From: Thermus brockianus
Lineage (GTDB): Bacteria; Deinococcota; Deinococci; Deinococcales; Thermaceae
DNA length: 64,000 nt
Assembly: GCF_021462505.1 (NCBI RefSeq)
Contig: NZ_JAKEDV010000001.1
Location: 354,489 to 418,488 of the forward strand
Reading direction: 5' to 3'
In this document: in pieces, positions 23,015 through 31,711 of the stretch
Position numbering within the stretch: position 1 is the first letter of the stretch
How the letters are laid out: each line of letters opens with the position of its first letter
Position numbers and translations under genes: made by a program
The notes under the pieces: model-generated
The model's input: the letters and a program-made list of their open reading frames with translations, nothing else
Told to the model about the DNA's origin: nothing
Databases searched by the model: none

Positions 23015-25050
23015 ACCCCACGCCACAAGAAGTTCGGTACACCATGTTGGGCATCTTTCTTGGGATGTTCCTGGCCGCCTTGGACCAGACCATCGTTTCC
23101 ACGGCCATGCCCCGCATCGTGGGCGAGCTAAAAGGGGCGGAGTACTACGCCTGGGTCACCACCAGCTACCTCCTCACCTCCACGGTCTCCGCCCCCATCT
23201 TTGGCCGCCTCACGGAGCTTTTCTCCCGCAAGGCCATCCTGCTTTGGGCGGTGGGGCTTTTCCTCCTGGGCTCGGCCCTTTCCGGCCTCTCCCAGAACAT
23301 GGCCGAGCTCATCCTCTTCCGCGGCCTCCAGGGGGTGGGGGGTGGGGCGCTTTTCGCCCTGGCCCTCACCACCATCGCCGTCTTCTTCCCGCCTCGGGAG
23401 CGGGGAAGGCTTGCGGGGGCCTTTGGGGCCATCTTCGGCCTTTCCTCGGCGGTGGGGCCTTGGCTTGGCGGGTTTCTCACGGACCACCTTTCCTGGCGGT
23501 GGGTCTTCTACATCAACATGCCCGTGGGGGCGGTGGCCCTTTGGTTCATCCTCCGTTATATGCCCCGCCTGAGGCCCCTTCACCGGGAGCCCTTTGATCT
23601 CCTGGGGGCTTTCCTCCTCGCCCTCTGGACCGTGCCCCTCATGCTCGCCTTCTCCTGGGGCGGGAGCACGTACCCTTGGGCGAGCCCGGTGATCCTAGGG
23701 CTTTTGGCGGGCGCCCTTTTGGGCCTTTTCGCCTGGGTCTACGCCGAGCTTCGCGTGCCTTACCCCCTCTTTGACCTCTCCGTCTTCCGCATCCCCACCT
23801 TTTCCCTTTCCGCCCTGGCGGCCTTTTTCTACGGCCCCGCCTTCCTTGGGGCCGTGGCCTTCCTGCCCCTCTACCTGCAGGTGGTGAAGGGGGTTTCCGC
23901 CAGCCAAAGCGGGGTCACGGTCCTGCCCCTAACCCTTGGGGTCATGGTGGGGAGCATCGGCGGGGGGCAGCTCGTGGCCCGCCTGGGGCGGTACAAGGCC
24001 ATCCTCTTGGGAAGCGCCCTCTTCCTTTTCGCCCTTTTCCTCACCCTCCACTTCGCCTTGGAGGTGGGCACGCCCCTCTACCTGGTGATCGCCCTCTTCT
24101 TCCTTCTGGGCCTGGGGTTGGGTCCGGCCCAGAGCGTCTTAAACATCGTGGCGCAAAGCGACCTACCCAGGGAGCGCCTGGGAAGCGGGACCAGCATGGT
24201 GCAGTTCACCCGGCAGATCGGGTCCACCATGGGCATCGCCCTTCTGGGCACCATCCTGGCGGGAAGCCTTTCGGACCACCTCAAGGCCGCCTTTCCCGGG
24301 GGGAGCACCCCCGCCATGGCCCGGGCGGGGGAGGGGATGGCCTTGGACCTGGACCGGGAGTTCGCCCGCCTAAAGGAACTCCTCCCCCGGGCCCTTGCCG
24401 GCGATGCCGCCGCCTACCAGGCCCTTTCCCAAGACCCCTTCCTCCCCGAGGCGTTCAAGAAGAACCTGGAGCCTGGGGGGCTTCCCGCCCGGTTTGCCCG
24501 GCTTAGGGCGGAGGTGGAAAGGGCGCTAGAGGGGGACGAGGCCGCTCGGGAAAGCCTCCTCCGCGACTCCAGGCTTCCCGCCGAGCTCAAGGGGCTTCTC
24601 CTCCCGGGGGGCCTCGTGAAGGGTACCCTGGACCTCCTGGCCCGGGCGTGGGAGGGGGATGAGGCGGCCCGAAAGGCTTTGGAGACGGGCTCCTTGGCCC
24701 CGGCCCTTAAGGGGCTTCTCGCCGCCCCGCCACCCCCCGCCCTGCGGCCCCAGGTCCTGGCCCAGGTGGAGGCCGGGCTTAGGGGCGAGGAGGCCCGCCT
24801 TAAGGCCCAGGTCTTGGAGGGGCTTAAGCGGGCGGAGGAGGAGGCCCTTAGGCAGGCCACCCAGAAGGTTTTGGCGGAACTCACCGCCGTGGAGGGCAAG
24901 GTGAAAGGAGCCCTTATGGAGGGCATCGTGGCGGCCCTAAAGCGCATCTTCCTCTTTGGCGCGGGCTTCGTGGCCTTGGCCTTCGTGGCGGTCCTCTTCC
25001 TGCCCAACCGGGAGCTTGCGGGCCGCATCCCCCAGGCCTCGCTAGAGTAG
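23011..25050 (+). CDS. EmrB/QacA-type MFS multidrug exporter with large repeat-containing insert
   Basis: A 679-aa major facilitator of the 14-helix DHA2 family. N-terminal motifs are FLAALDQTIVSTAMPRIVGE, the motif-A loop FGRLTELFSRKAILL, LILFRGLQGVGGGALFALAL and the motif-C region GAIFGLSSAVGPWLGGFLTD. Helices run to about residue 425. Then comes a hydrophilic block of about 200 residues (430-640) before the last helix (FLFGAGFVALAFVAVLFLP). This block holds three tandem units of 41-44 aa starting at residues 460, 504 and 545 (R-A-L/W-x-GDEAA...). Ordinary members are about 500 aa. It is translationally coupled to marR. Likely role: proton-driven efflux of a compound sensed by MarR. Confidence 0.9.
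   Translation: MNPTPQEVRYTMLGIFLGMFLAALDQTIVSTAMPRIVGELKGAEYYAWVTTSYLLTSTVSAPIFGRLTELFSRKAILLWAVGLFLLGSALSGLSQNMAELILFRGLQGVGGGALFALALTTIAVFFPPRERGRLAGAFGAIFGLSSAVGPWLGGFLTDHLSWRWVFYINMPVGAVALWFILRYMPRLRPLHREPFDLLGAFLLALWTVPLMLAFSWGGSTYPWASPVILGLLAGALLGLFAWVYAELRVPYPLFDLSVFRIPTFSLSALAAFFYGPAFLGAVAFLPLYLQVVKGVSASQSGVTVLPLTLGVMVGSIGGGQLVARLGRYKAILLGSALFLFALFLTLHFALEVGTPLYLVIALFFLLGLGLGPAQSVLNIVAQSDLPRERLGSGTSMVQFTRQIGSTMGIALLGTILAGSLSDHLKAAFPGGSTPAMARAGEGMALDLDREFARLKELLPRALAGDAAAYQALSQDPFLPEAFKKNLEPGGLPARFARLRAEVERALEGDEAARESLLRDSRLPAELKGLLLPGGLVKGTLDLLARAWEGDEAARKALETGSLAPALKGLLAAPPPPALRPQVLAQVEAGLRGEEARLKAQVLEGLKRAEEEALRQATQKVLAELTAVEGKVKGALMEGIVAALKRIFLFGAGFVALAFVAVLFLPNRELAGRIPQASLE
24388..24780 (+). 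repeat. Three degenerate tandem protein repeats inside the MFS exporter gene
   Basis: Units begin at R460 (RALAGDAAAYQAL), R504 (RALEGDEAARESLL) and R545 (RAWEGDEAARKAL), each continuing with a short Pro-containing helix segment (LPEAFKKNL, LPAELKGLL, LAPALKGLL) and, in the first two, PGGL. A partial fourth copy (GLRGEEARLK) may follow. The period is 41-44 residues. Confidence 0.75.
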
Positions 25051-25054
25051 AGGG

Positions 25055-26578
25055 GTGGAGGGGCTTTACCTGGTTTTGGGCGAGGGGCTTTCCGAGGAGG
25101 CCAACCGCCTGGCCCAGGGCCTGGCCCGGGCCCTTCTGGAAAACGCCCCGCCCGGGCTTTTGGAGGCGGTCCCCGCCTACGCCACCCTCTACCTGGAGTA
25201 CGACCCGAAGCGGCTTCTAGGGAGGGAGCTCCTCCGGCTTCTCAAGGCCTTGCCCCCGGTGGGGGAAGGGGAGGGGAGGGTGGTGGAGATCCCCGTGCGC
25301 TACGACGGGGAGGACCTCCTGGAGGTGGCAAGCCGCACGGGGCTTTCCCGGGAGGAGGTGAAAAGGCGCCACCAGGCCCCCCTCTACCGGGTTTACGCCC
25401 TGGGCTTTACCCCGGGCTTTCCCTTCCTGGCCCCGGTGGACGAGGCCCTGCGCCTTCCCCGCCGCCCGCACCCTAGACCCCGGGTGCCGGCCCACAGCGT
25501 GGCCATGGCCGGGGTCCAGACGGGCATCTACCCCTTGCCCTCCCCTGGGGGATGGCACCTCCTGGGCACCGCCCTGGTGGCGGTTTACGATCCCCAGCGG
25601 GAAACGCCCTTCCTCCTCCGCCCTGGCGACCGGGTGCGGTTCGTGGAAGGGGAGGGTACCCCTCCCCCGGAGCCCGCGCCCCTGGAGCTCCTGCCCGAGA
25701 CGCCCCTCCTACCCGCCATCCGGGTGGAGGAGCCCGGCCTTTTGGACCTCTTGGTGGACCGGGGCCGGTTCCTTGCGGGGCACCTGGGCCTCGCCCGCTC
25801 GGGGCCTTTGGACCCCTATTCCGCCAGGCTTGCCAACCGGCTCGTGGGCAACGGGGAGGGGGCGCCCCTTTTGGAGTTCGCCTACAAGGGGCCGGTGCTC
25901 ACCGCCCTACGGGACCTGGTGGCCGCCCTTGCCGGCTATGGCTTCGTTGGCCTCCTCGAGGGGGAGGAGATCCCGCCGGGGCAGAGCTTCCTGTGGCGGA
26001 AGGGCAAGGCGCTCCGTTTCGTGCCCAAGGGGAAAGGGGTGCGGGCCTATCTGGCGGTGGCGGGGGGCCTTCAGGCCCGCCCCTTCCTGGGCTCGGTTTC
26101 CCCGGACCTTAGGGGGCGGGTGGGCCGCCCCTTGCGGGCGGGGGACGTGCTCGGCCTAAAGGAGGTGCGGCCCGTTCGCCCGGGGCGCGCTTTCCCCCAG
26201 AGGCCCCTGCCGGAGCCCTTTCGCCTCCGCCTTAGGCCGGGCCCAGACGTGAGCGGGGAGGCCCTCCGGGCCTTCCTCTCTGGGCCTTTTCGCGTGGCCC
26301 GGGCGGACCGCATGGGGGTGGAGGTTTTGGGCCTCGAGGTCCCGGGCGGGGAGGGGCTTTCCAAGGCCACGCCCTTGGGCGGGGTCCAGGTGCCCCCTTC
26401 GGGGCGGCCCCTTATCCTTCTGGCGGACAAGGGGAGCTTAGGGGGCTACGCCATCCCCGTGCGGGTGGCGCCGGAGGACCTGTGGCTTTTGGGGCAGGTT
26501 TGGCCAGGAGCGGAGATTAGGTTCACGTACTGGCAAAATCGTGAAACTTATCGCATGAAGCTCCCCTGGCCTCCCTGA
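25055..26578 (+). CDS. 5-oxoprolinase subunits B and C fused (PxpB-PxpC)
   Basis: A 507-aa fusion. The N-terminal ~210 residues are PxpB/KipI-like (AHS1): ATLYLEYDP, VEIPVRYDGEDLLEVA, YALGFTPGFPFLAPVDEALR, and SVAMAGVQTGIYPLPSPGGWH. The remainder is PxpC/KipA-like (AHS2): LLDLLVDRGRFLAGHLGLAR, SGPLDPYSARLANRLVGN, LAVAGGLQARPFLGSVSPD and GGVQVPPSGRPLILLADKGS. PxpB and PxpC with PxpA hydrolyse 5-oxoproline to glutamate in an ATP-dependent way. PxpA is not adjacent. GTG 25055 lies 5 bp after the exporter stop, so it is in the marR operon. The 3' end converges on the thiolase gene with an 11-bp gap. Confidence 0.88.
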   Translation: MEGLYLVLGEGLSEEANRLAQGLARALLENAPPGLLEAVPAYATLYLEYDPKRLLGRELLRLLKALPPVGEGEGRVVEIPVRYDGEDLLEVASRTGLSREEVKRRHQAPLYRVYALGFTPGFPFLAPVDEALRLPRRPHPRPRVPAHSVAMAGVQTGIYPLPSPGGWHLLGTALVAVYDPQRETPFLLRPGDRVRFVEGEGTPPPEPAPLELLPETPLLPAIRVEEPGLLDLLVDRGRFLAGHLGLARSGPLDPYSARLANRLVGNGEGAPLLEFAYKGPVLTALRDLVAALAGYGFVGLLEGEEIPPGQSFLWRKGKALRFVPKGKGVRAYLAVAGGLQARPFLGSVSPDLRGRVGRPLRAGDVLGLKEVRPVRPGRAFPQRPLPEPFRLRLRPGPDVSGEALRAFLSGPFRVARADRMGVEVLGLEVPGGEGLSKATPLGGVQVPPSGRPLILLADKGSLGGYAIPVRVAPEDLWLLGQVWPGAEIRFTYWQNRETYRMKLPWPP

Positions 26579-26589
26579 AGCGGGAAAGC

Positions 26590-27792
26590 CTACACCGCCT
26601 CCACCACCATGGCGATCCCCTGGCCCACCCCGATGCACATGGTGGCGAGGCCGAACTGGACCCTTCGCCTCCGCATCTCGTGGACCAGGGTGGTGAGGAT
26701 GCGGGCCCCCGAGGCCCCCAAGGGGTGGCCCAGGGCGATGGCCCCCCCGTTGGGGTTGAGCCTGGGGTCCTCCATGTCCAGGCCCCATTCCCGCAGGACC
26801 GCCAGGCTCTGGGCGGCGAAGGCCTCGTTCAGCTCAATGAGGCCGATATCGGCAAGGGTAAGCCCCGCCCGCTCCAGGGCCTTCCGCGTGGCGGGCACGG
26901 GGCCGATGCCCATGATCCTGGGGGGCACCCCCGCCACGGCCACGCTCCGGATGCGGGCGAGGGGTTTAAGCCCATGGGCCTTGGCGTAGTCGTCGGAGAC
27001 AAGGAGGACCGCCGCCGCCCCGTCATTGAGGGGGCTGCTGTTCCCCGCCGTCACCGTGCCTCCCTCGCGGAAGACCGGCTTGAGGCTTGCGAGCTTCTCC
27101 AAGGAGGTGTCCCGCCGGGGCCCCTCGTCCACCGCCACCACCCCTTCCTCCTTCCCCCGCCGCACGGGGATGGGGACCACCTCCTCTTGGAAGCGCCCCT
27201 CGTCCCAGGCCCTCACCGCCTTCTGGTGGGAGAGGAAGGCGAAGCGGTCCTGCTCCTCCCGGGGGATTTGGTACATCTCCGCCAGGTTCTCCGCCGTCTC
27301 CCCCATGCTCTCGGTGCCGTAGAGGGCCTGCATCCTGGGGTTGACGAGGCGCCAGCCCAGGGTGGTGTCGTACATCACCTGGTTGCCGGTGGGGAAGGGC
27401 CTATCGCTTTTGGGCACCACGAAGGGGGCGCGGGACATGGACTCCACCCCGCTTCCCACGTAGACCCGGCCCTCCCCGGCCCAGATGGCCCGGGCCGCCT
27501 GGGCCACGGCCTCCAGGCCGGAGCCGCAGAGGCGGTTCACCGTGCAGCCCGCCACCTCCACGGGGAAGCCGGCGAGAAGGAGGGCCATGCGGGCCACGTT
27601 GCGGTTGTCCTCCCCCGCTTGGTTGGCGCAGCCGGCGTAGACGTCCTCCACCGCCTCTTTGGGGACGCCGGAGCGCTCCATGAGGGCCGAGAGGACGTGG
27701 GCCAAAAGGTCGTCGGGGCGCACGGAGGCCAGGGCGCCTCCGTGCTTGCCGATGGGGCTTCGCACCGCTTCCACGATCCAGGCTTCGGGCAT
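26590..27792 (-). CDS. Thiolase (acetyl-CoA acyltransferase)
   Basis: A 400-aa thiolase catalysing the CoA-dependent cleavage of 3-oxoacyl-CoA (or its reverse). The nucleophilic Cys is in [19 protein letters not shown]; the other catalytic segments are [33 protein letters not shown] (His) and [14 protein letters not shown] (Cys). The sequence resembles 3-oxoadipyl-CoA/3-oxoacyl-CoA thiolases, so a role in beta-oxidation or the last step of phenylacetate breakdown is plausible. It is monocistronic and carries a TetR-type operator (27805-27818) immediately after its -10 element, shared with the 48-64 kb cluster. Confidence 0.93.
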   Translation of the reverse strand: MPEAWIVEAVRSPIGKHGGALASVRPDDLLAHVLSALMERSGVPKEAVEDVYAGCANQAGEDNRNVARMALLLAGFPVEVAGCTVNRLCGSGLEAVAQAARAIWAGEGRVYVGSGVESMSRAPFVVPKSDRPFPTGNQVMYDTTLGWRLVNPRMQALYGTESMGETAENLAEMYQIPREEQDRFAFLSHQKAVRAWDEGRFQEEVVPIPVRRGKEEGVVAVDEGPRRDTSLEKLASLKPVFREGGTVTAGNSSPLNDGAAAVLLVSDDYAKAHGLKPLARIRSVAVAGVPPRIMGIGPVPATRKALERAGLTLADIGLIELNEAFAAQSLAVLREWGLDMEDPRLNPNGGAIALGHPLGASGARILTTLVHEMRRRRVQFGLATMCIGVGQGIAMVVEAV

Positions 27793-27804
27793 GTGGGCCT
27801 CCTT

Positions 27805-27818
27805 ACCGAACGGTCGGT
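27805..27818. promoter_or_regulatory. TetR-type operator (PfmR-like box) before thiolase
   Basis: ACCGAACGGTCGGT, read on the minus strand as TACCGACCGTTCGGTA. It sits 3 bp after the -10 element and just upstream of the AAGGAGG ribosome site. From memory it fits the T. thermophilus PfmR consensus TACCGACCGNTNGGTN. Three other copies lie at 48212, 59279 and 59373. Confidence 0.8.
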
Positions 27819-27821
27819 AGT

Positions 27822-27850
27822 AGCTTAGCGGATGGGGGCTTGTGGGTCAA
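27822..27850 (-). promoter_or_regulatory. Thiolase promoter
   Basis: Minus-strand TTGACC (27845-27850), 17-bp spacer, TAAGCT (27822-27827). Predicted transcription start falls inside the operator at 27805-27818, so a bound repressor would block initiation. The remaining 46 bp up to the next gene show nothing further that I recognise. Confidence 0.75.
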
Positions 27851-27896
27851 GCGAGGGAGAGACTAACGGAACAAGCCGTGCTAATCGTGAAAAGTG

Positions 27897-29834
27897 TCAC
27901 ATATCGCCAAACCTCCGCTCTAGCTCCTCCCACGTCCCTGCCGGCCGCGCGCACACACCCCGCCGGCAAAGGTAAGCCTTTCCCGGTTCCCGCCCCTCCA
28001 GCGCCGGCAAGGCCCCGGCGGGCCCCAAGACCAACTGGGTTAGGGGCAGAAACGCCCCCTTCGCCATCTCGGCCATGGGGGAGGGTAGGGGTAGGGCAAG
28101 CTCCGAGCCCCGTTCCAAGAGGGCTTTTACCAAGAGCGCCCCGGGCAAGGCCTGGGGGTACCTGCGGAGCCAGTGGGCCTTCGCCGCTAGGAGGCTTTCC
28201 GCCCGCTCCCAGTAGTCGCCGTAAAAGATGGCCCCAAGCCGGAAGAAGGCCTCCGCCAGGGCGCTTTCCCCCGAGGGCAAGGTGGCCTCCTCTACCTCCT
28301 CCGCGGGGAGGGGCAGCTTGGAGGAAGCCTTGCCCTTCACAAAGGCCTCCCAAGCAGCCTCGGCCACCGCCTGCGCCTGGGCCAGGTAGGGCCACTCCCC
28401 CGTGGCGGTGTAGAGCTCCAGGAGGGCCAAGGCGGTAAAGCTTTGGTCCGTCAAGAAGGCTTCCTCCCCCAGCGCTCCAGCCCGCCAGGCGTGGTGGAGA
28501 AGCGGACCTTGGCGCATGGCGCCGAGGAGGAAATGGGCCCCTTTGCGGGCCGCTTCCAGGTAGCGGCGCTCCCCTAAGACCCTACCCCCTTCGGCCAAGG
28601 CCCGCACCGCCAGGGCCGACCAGTCGGCCAGGACCTTGTCGTCCAAAGCGGGGGGCAGGCGTTTTCTCCGCGCGCTGAGGAGCTTCTGGCGCACCCTCTC
28701 CCGCCAAGGCCCAAAGGCCTCGCCGAGCTCTTCCGCCACCTTTTCCTCCCCCCAGGCGGTGAGGACGGAGCGCCCTCCGAGGTCCTCTCCCAGGGCAAAG
28801 TAGCGCTGGGCCAAGGGAAAGTCCTCCCCCAGGGCCTCGGCGAGCTCGGCCTCCGTCCAAGTGTAGTACCGACCCTCTTCCCCTTCGCTTTCCGCGTCCA
28901 GGGCGGTGTAGAACCCCCCCTCTTTTCCCTGCATGGCGAGGAGCCAGTCCAGGGTTTCCCGGGCCACCCGCAGGAAAAGGGGGTCGCCGAACACCTTGTA
29001 GGCCCCCAGGTAGACCCGGGCCAGGAGGGCGTTATCGTAAAGCATCTTCTCAAAGTGGGGCACCCGCCAGAAGCGGTCCACGCTGTAGCGGTGGAACCCC
29101 CCGCCCACCTGGTCGTAAAGGCCCCCGAGGGCCATGGCCCGGAGGGTTTTGGGGAGGAGGGCCTTGGCCTCCTCCTCCCCCTCCCAGGCCCGGGCCAGGA
29201 GGTAGAGGAGGAGGGTGCCCTGGGGAAACTTGGGGGCGGGGAGGAAGCCGCCCCATTCCGGGTCAAAGGCCTGGGAGAGGGCCTCGAGGGCCTCCCGCTC
29301 CGCCCCTTCCGGCACGGGGCCCGGGGGTGGGGTGAGGCTTCGCCAAAGGGCCTGGGCCAGGCTTTCCGCTTCCCGCAAAAGGCCCTCCCGCTCCTCCCGC
29401 CAGGCCCTGGCCACGGCCGAAAGCACCCGCTTGAAGCCAGGAAGGCCCATCCGGTCCTCCTTGGGGTAGTAGGTCCCCCCGAAGAAGGGCTTCCCCTCGG
29501 GGGTGAGGAAGAGGCTCATGGGCCACCCTCCTTGCCCCGTGAGGCTCACCAGGGCCCGCATGTAGGCGGCGTCCACGTCGGGCCGCTCCTCCCGGTCCAC
29601 CTTGACCGGAACGAAGTGGGCGTTGAGGAGGGCCGCCACCTCCTCGTCCTGGAAGGACTCCCGGTGCATCACGTGGCACCAGTGGCAGGCGGCATAGCCC
29701 ACGGAGAGGAAGATGGGCTTGTCCTCGGCCTGGGCTTTCCGGAAGGCCTCCTCCCCGAAGGGGTACCAGTCCACGGGGTCCTGGGCGTGGGCGAGGAGGT
29801 AGGGGCTTCGGGCATCCTTGAGCCGGTTCGCCAT
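27897..29834 (-). CDS. DUF255 protein: thioredoxin-fold plus glycan-enzyme-like domain (YyaL/SPATA20 type)
   Basis: A 645-aa protein of the conserved YyaL family. Residues 1-160 form the thioredoxin-like domain: [20 protein letters not shown], the redox-type motif Cys50-His-Trp-Cys53, [31 protein letters not shown] and [20 protein letters not shown]. The rest is an (alpha/alpha)6-barrel like N-acylglucosamine 2-epimerase ([39 protein letters not shown]). The biochemical role is not established for this family. The gene is transcribed divergently from nadC. Confidence 0.85.
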   Translation of the reverse strand: MANRLKDARSPYLLAHAQDPVDWYPFGEEAFRKAQAEDKPIFLSVGYAACHWCHVMHRESFQDEEVAALLNAHFVPVKVDREERPDVDAAYMRALVSLTGQGGWPMSLFLTPEGKPFFGGTYYPKEDRMGLPGFKRVLSAVARAWREEREGLLREAESLAQALWRSLTPPPGPVPEGAEREALEALSQAFDPEWGGFLPAPKFPQGTLLLYLLARAWEGEEEAKALLPKTLRAMALGGLYDQVGGGFHRYSVDRFWRVPHFEKMLYDNALLARVYLGAYKVFGDPLFLRVARETLDWLLAMQGKEGGFYTALDAESEGEEGRYYTWTEAELAEALGEDFPLAQRYFALGEDLGGRSVLTAWGEEKVAEELGEAFGPWRERVRQKLLSARRKRLPPALDDKVLADWSALAVRALAEGGRVLGERRYLEAARKGAHFLLGAMRQGPLLHHAWRAGALGEEAFLTDQSFTALALLELYTATGEWPYLAQAQAVAEAAWEAFVKGKASSKLPLPAEEVEEATLPSGESALAEAFFRLGAIFYGDYWERAESLLAAKAHWLRRYPQALPGALLVKALLERGSELALPLPSPMAEMAKGAFLPLTQLVLGPAGALPALEGREPGKAYLCRRGVCARPAGTWEELERRFGDM

Positions 29835-29879
29835 CCCCCTAAGCCTAGCTCCCGGAAGGAGGCCGTCCCCGGCCTTTCT

Positions 29880-29885
29880 TACAAT
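29880..29885 (+). promoter_or_regulatory. -10 element of the nadCAB operon (leaderless)
   Basis: TACAAT ends six bases before the GTG start of nadC at 29892, with no ribosome site between. A -35 was not recognised. Confidence 0.55.
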
Positions 29886-29891
29886 GGGGGC

Positions 29892-30734
29892 GTGTGGCTC
29901 TTGGGCCGGGATTTGGACGCGCGCCTTTCGGCATGGCTCGCCGAGGACCTAGGGCAGGGGGACCTCACGAGCGCCCTGGTGGTGGAGGAACGCCTTTGGG
30001 GGGAGGCGGTCATCGTGAGCAAGGCGGAAGGGGTCATCGCCGGCCTGCCCGTGGCGGGGCGGGTCTTCCACCTGGCAGACCCCGGGGTGCGCTTTACGGC
30101 TAAGGTGGCGGAGGGAAGCCCCGTGGTGCCTGGGGCAGAGGTGGCCCGCCTCGAGGGCCCCTTGCGGGGGATTTTGGCGGGGGAGCGCCTGGCCCTCAAC
30201 CTCCTGCAGCGGCTTTCCGGGATCGCCACCCTCACCCGGGCCTACGTGGAGGCCCTGCGGGGCACCAAGGCCCAGGTCCTGGACACGCGCAAGACCACCC
30301 CGGGCCTCCGGGACCTGGAAAAGTACGCCGTGCGGGTGGGCGGGGGGCGGAACCACCGCTTTGGCCTATTTGACGGCATCCTCCTCAAGGAGAACCACAT
30401 CCGGGCCGCAGGTGGCGTGCGGGAAGCGGTGCGGCGGGCCAAGGAGGGGGCGCCCCACTACCTCAAGGTGGAGGTGGAGGTGACAAGCCTGGAGGAACTG
30501 GAGGAGGCCTTGGCCGCAGGGGCCGACCTCATCCTCCTGGACAACTTTTCCCCGGAGGCGATCCGCGAGGCGGTGCGCCGGGTGGCGGGCCGGGTACCCC
30601 TGGAGGCGAGCGGCAACATGACCCTGGAGCGGGCCCGCATGGCGGCGGAGGCGGGGGTGGACTACGTGAGCGTGGGGGCCCTCACCCACTCGGCCAAGGC
30701 CTTGGACCTCTCCCTCCTCGTGGTGCGGCCGTAG
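29892..30734 (+). CDS. nadC: Nicotinate-nucleotide pyrophosphorylase (quinolinate phosphoribosyltransferase)
   Basis: A 280-aa enzyme converting quinolinate and PRPP to nicotinate mononucleotide, CO2 and PPi. Family motifs: [99 protein letters not shown] and the C-terminal [20 protein letters not shown] / [16 protein letters not shown]. The frame is open far upstream, but homology begins at the GTG at 29892, which has TACAAT six bases before it. First gene of nadC-nadA-nadB, the de novo NAD pathway from aspartate. Confidence 0.95.
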   Translation: MWLLGRDLDARLSAWLAEDLGQGDLTSALVVEERLWGEAVIVSKAEGVIAGLPVAGRVFHLADPGVRFTAKVAEGSPVVPGAEVARLEGPLRGILAGERLALNLLQRLSGIATLTRAYVEALRGTKAQVLDTRKTTPGLRDLEKYAVRVGGGRNHRFGLFDGILLKENHIRAAGGVREAVRRAKEGAPHYLKVEVEVTSLEELEEALAAGADLILLDNFSPEAIREAVRRVAGRVPLEASGNMTLERARMAAEAGVDYVSVGALTHSAKALDLSLLVVRP

Positions 30735-30787
30735 ATGGGCTACCATAGGGCCAAAGAAGGGGGCCACGCCCCCGCGCCCGAAGGACC

Positions 30788-31711
30788 ATGGAAAAAGAAG
30801 TCCTCATCCAGGAGATCCAGAAGCTCAAAGCCGAGCGCGAGGCGGTGATCCTCGCCCACTCCTACCAACGCCCCGAGGTGCAGGAGGTGGCGGACTTTGT
30901 GGGGGACTCCTTGGGCCTGGCCCGGGAGGCCCAACGCACAAAGGCGAAGGTGATCGTCTTCTGCGGGGTCCACTTCATGGCGGAAACCGCCGCCATCCTG
31001 AACCCGGGGAAGACCGTGCTCCTGCCGGACCTCGAGGCCGGCTGCTCCCTGGCGGACAGCATCCGCCCGGAGGACGTCCTCGCCTGGAAGGCGAAGCACC
31101 CGGACGGCATCGTGGTGGCCTACGTGAACACCAAGGCCGAGGTGAAGGCCCTAGCCGACGTGTGCGTCACCAGCGCCAACGCCCTCGAGGTGGTCTCCCG
31201 CTTGCCCCAGGACCGGCCCATCTACTTCGTCCCGGACATGTTCCTAGGGGCCTACGTGGCCCGCATGACCGGGCGGAAGCTAGACCTCTTCCCCGGGGAG
31301 TGCCACGTGCACGCCGGCATCCGCGAGGAGCACCTGAAAGCCCTCTTGGAGGCCCATCCCGGGGCGGAGTTTCTGATCCACCCCGAGTGCGGGTGCGGCA
31401 CGGGCTGCCTCTACCTCAAGCCCGACGCCAAGATGCTCTCCACGGAGGGCATGGTGCGCTACGCCAAGGCCTCCGAGGGCAGAACCTTCGTGGTGGCCAC
31501 GGAGGTGGGCATCCTCCACCGCCTGGAGAAGGAGGCCCCGGGCAAGGCCTTCTTTCCGGTGAAGCCGGACGCCATCTGCGAGTACATGAAGCGGATTACC
31601 CTGGAAAAGGTCTACCTCTCCCTGAAGGAGATGCGCCACGTGGTGCGGGTGCCCGAGGAGGTGGCCAGGAAGGCCCGGCGGGCCCTGGAGGCCATGGTGG
31701 CCGTGGGGTGA
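30788..31711 (+). CDS. nadA: Quinolinate synthase
   Basis: A 307-aa [4Fe-4S] quinolinate synthase that condenses iminoaspartate with dihydroxyacetone phosphate. The three cluster ligands are Cys86 (LEAGCSLAD), Cys172 (GECHVHAG) and Cys264 (DAICEYM), matching the spacing in known NadA. Substrate-binding motifs include ILAHSYQRPEVQEVADFVGD, FCGVHFMAETAAILNPGK and VATEVGILHRLEKEAPGK. RBS GAAGGA precedes the ATG. The TGA of nadA overlaps the nadB ATG (TGATG), consistent with a NadA/NadB complex that channels the unstable iminoaspartate. Confidence 0.97.
   Translation: MEKEVLIQEIQKLKAEREAVILAHSYQRPEVQEVADFVGDSLGLAREAQRTKAKVIVFCGVHFMAETAAILNPGKTVLLPDLEAGCSLADSIRPEDVLAWKAKHPDGIVVAYVNTKAEVKALADVCVTSANALEVVSRLPQDRPIYFVPDMFLGAYVARMTGRKLDLFPGECHVHAGIREEHLKALLEAHPGAEFLIHPECGCGTGCLYLKPDAKMLSTEGMVRYAKASEGRTFVVATEVGILHRLEKEAPGKAFFPVKPDAICEYMKRITLEKVYLSLKEMRHVVRVPEEVARKARRALEAMVAVG

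Noticed and set aside
30759..30773. Hairpin GGGGGC-CAC-GCCCCC between nadC and nadA as a terminator or attenuator
   Set aside because: Only a 6-bp stem with a 3-nt loop and no T-run; nadC, nadA and nadB look like one operon.
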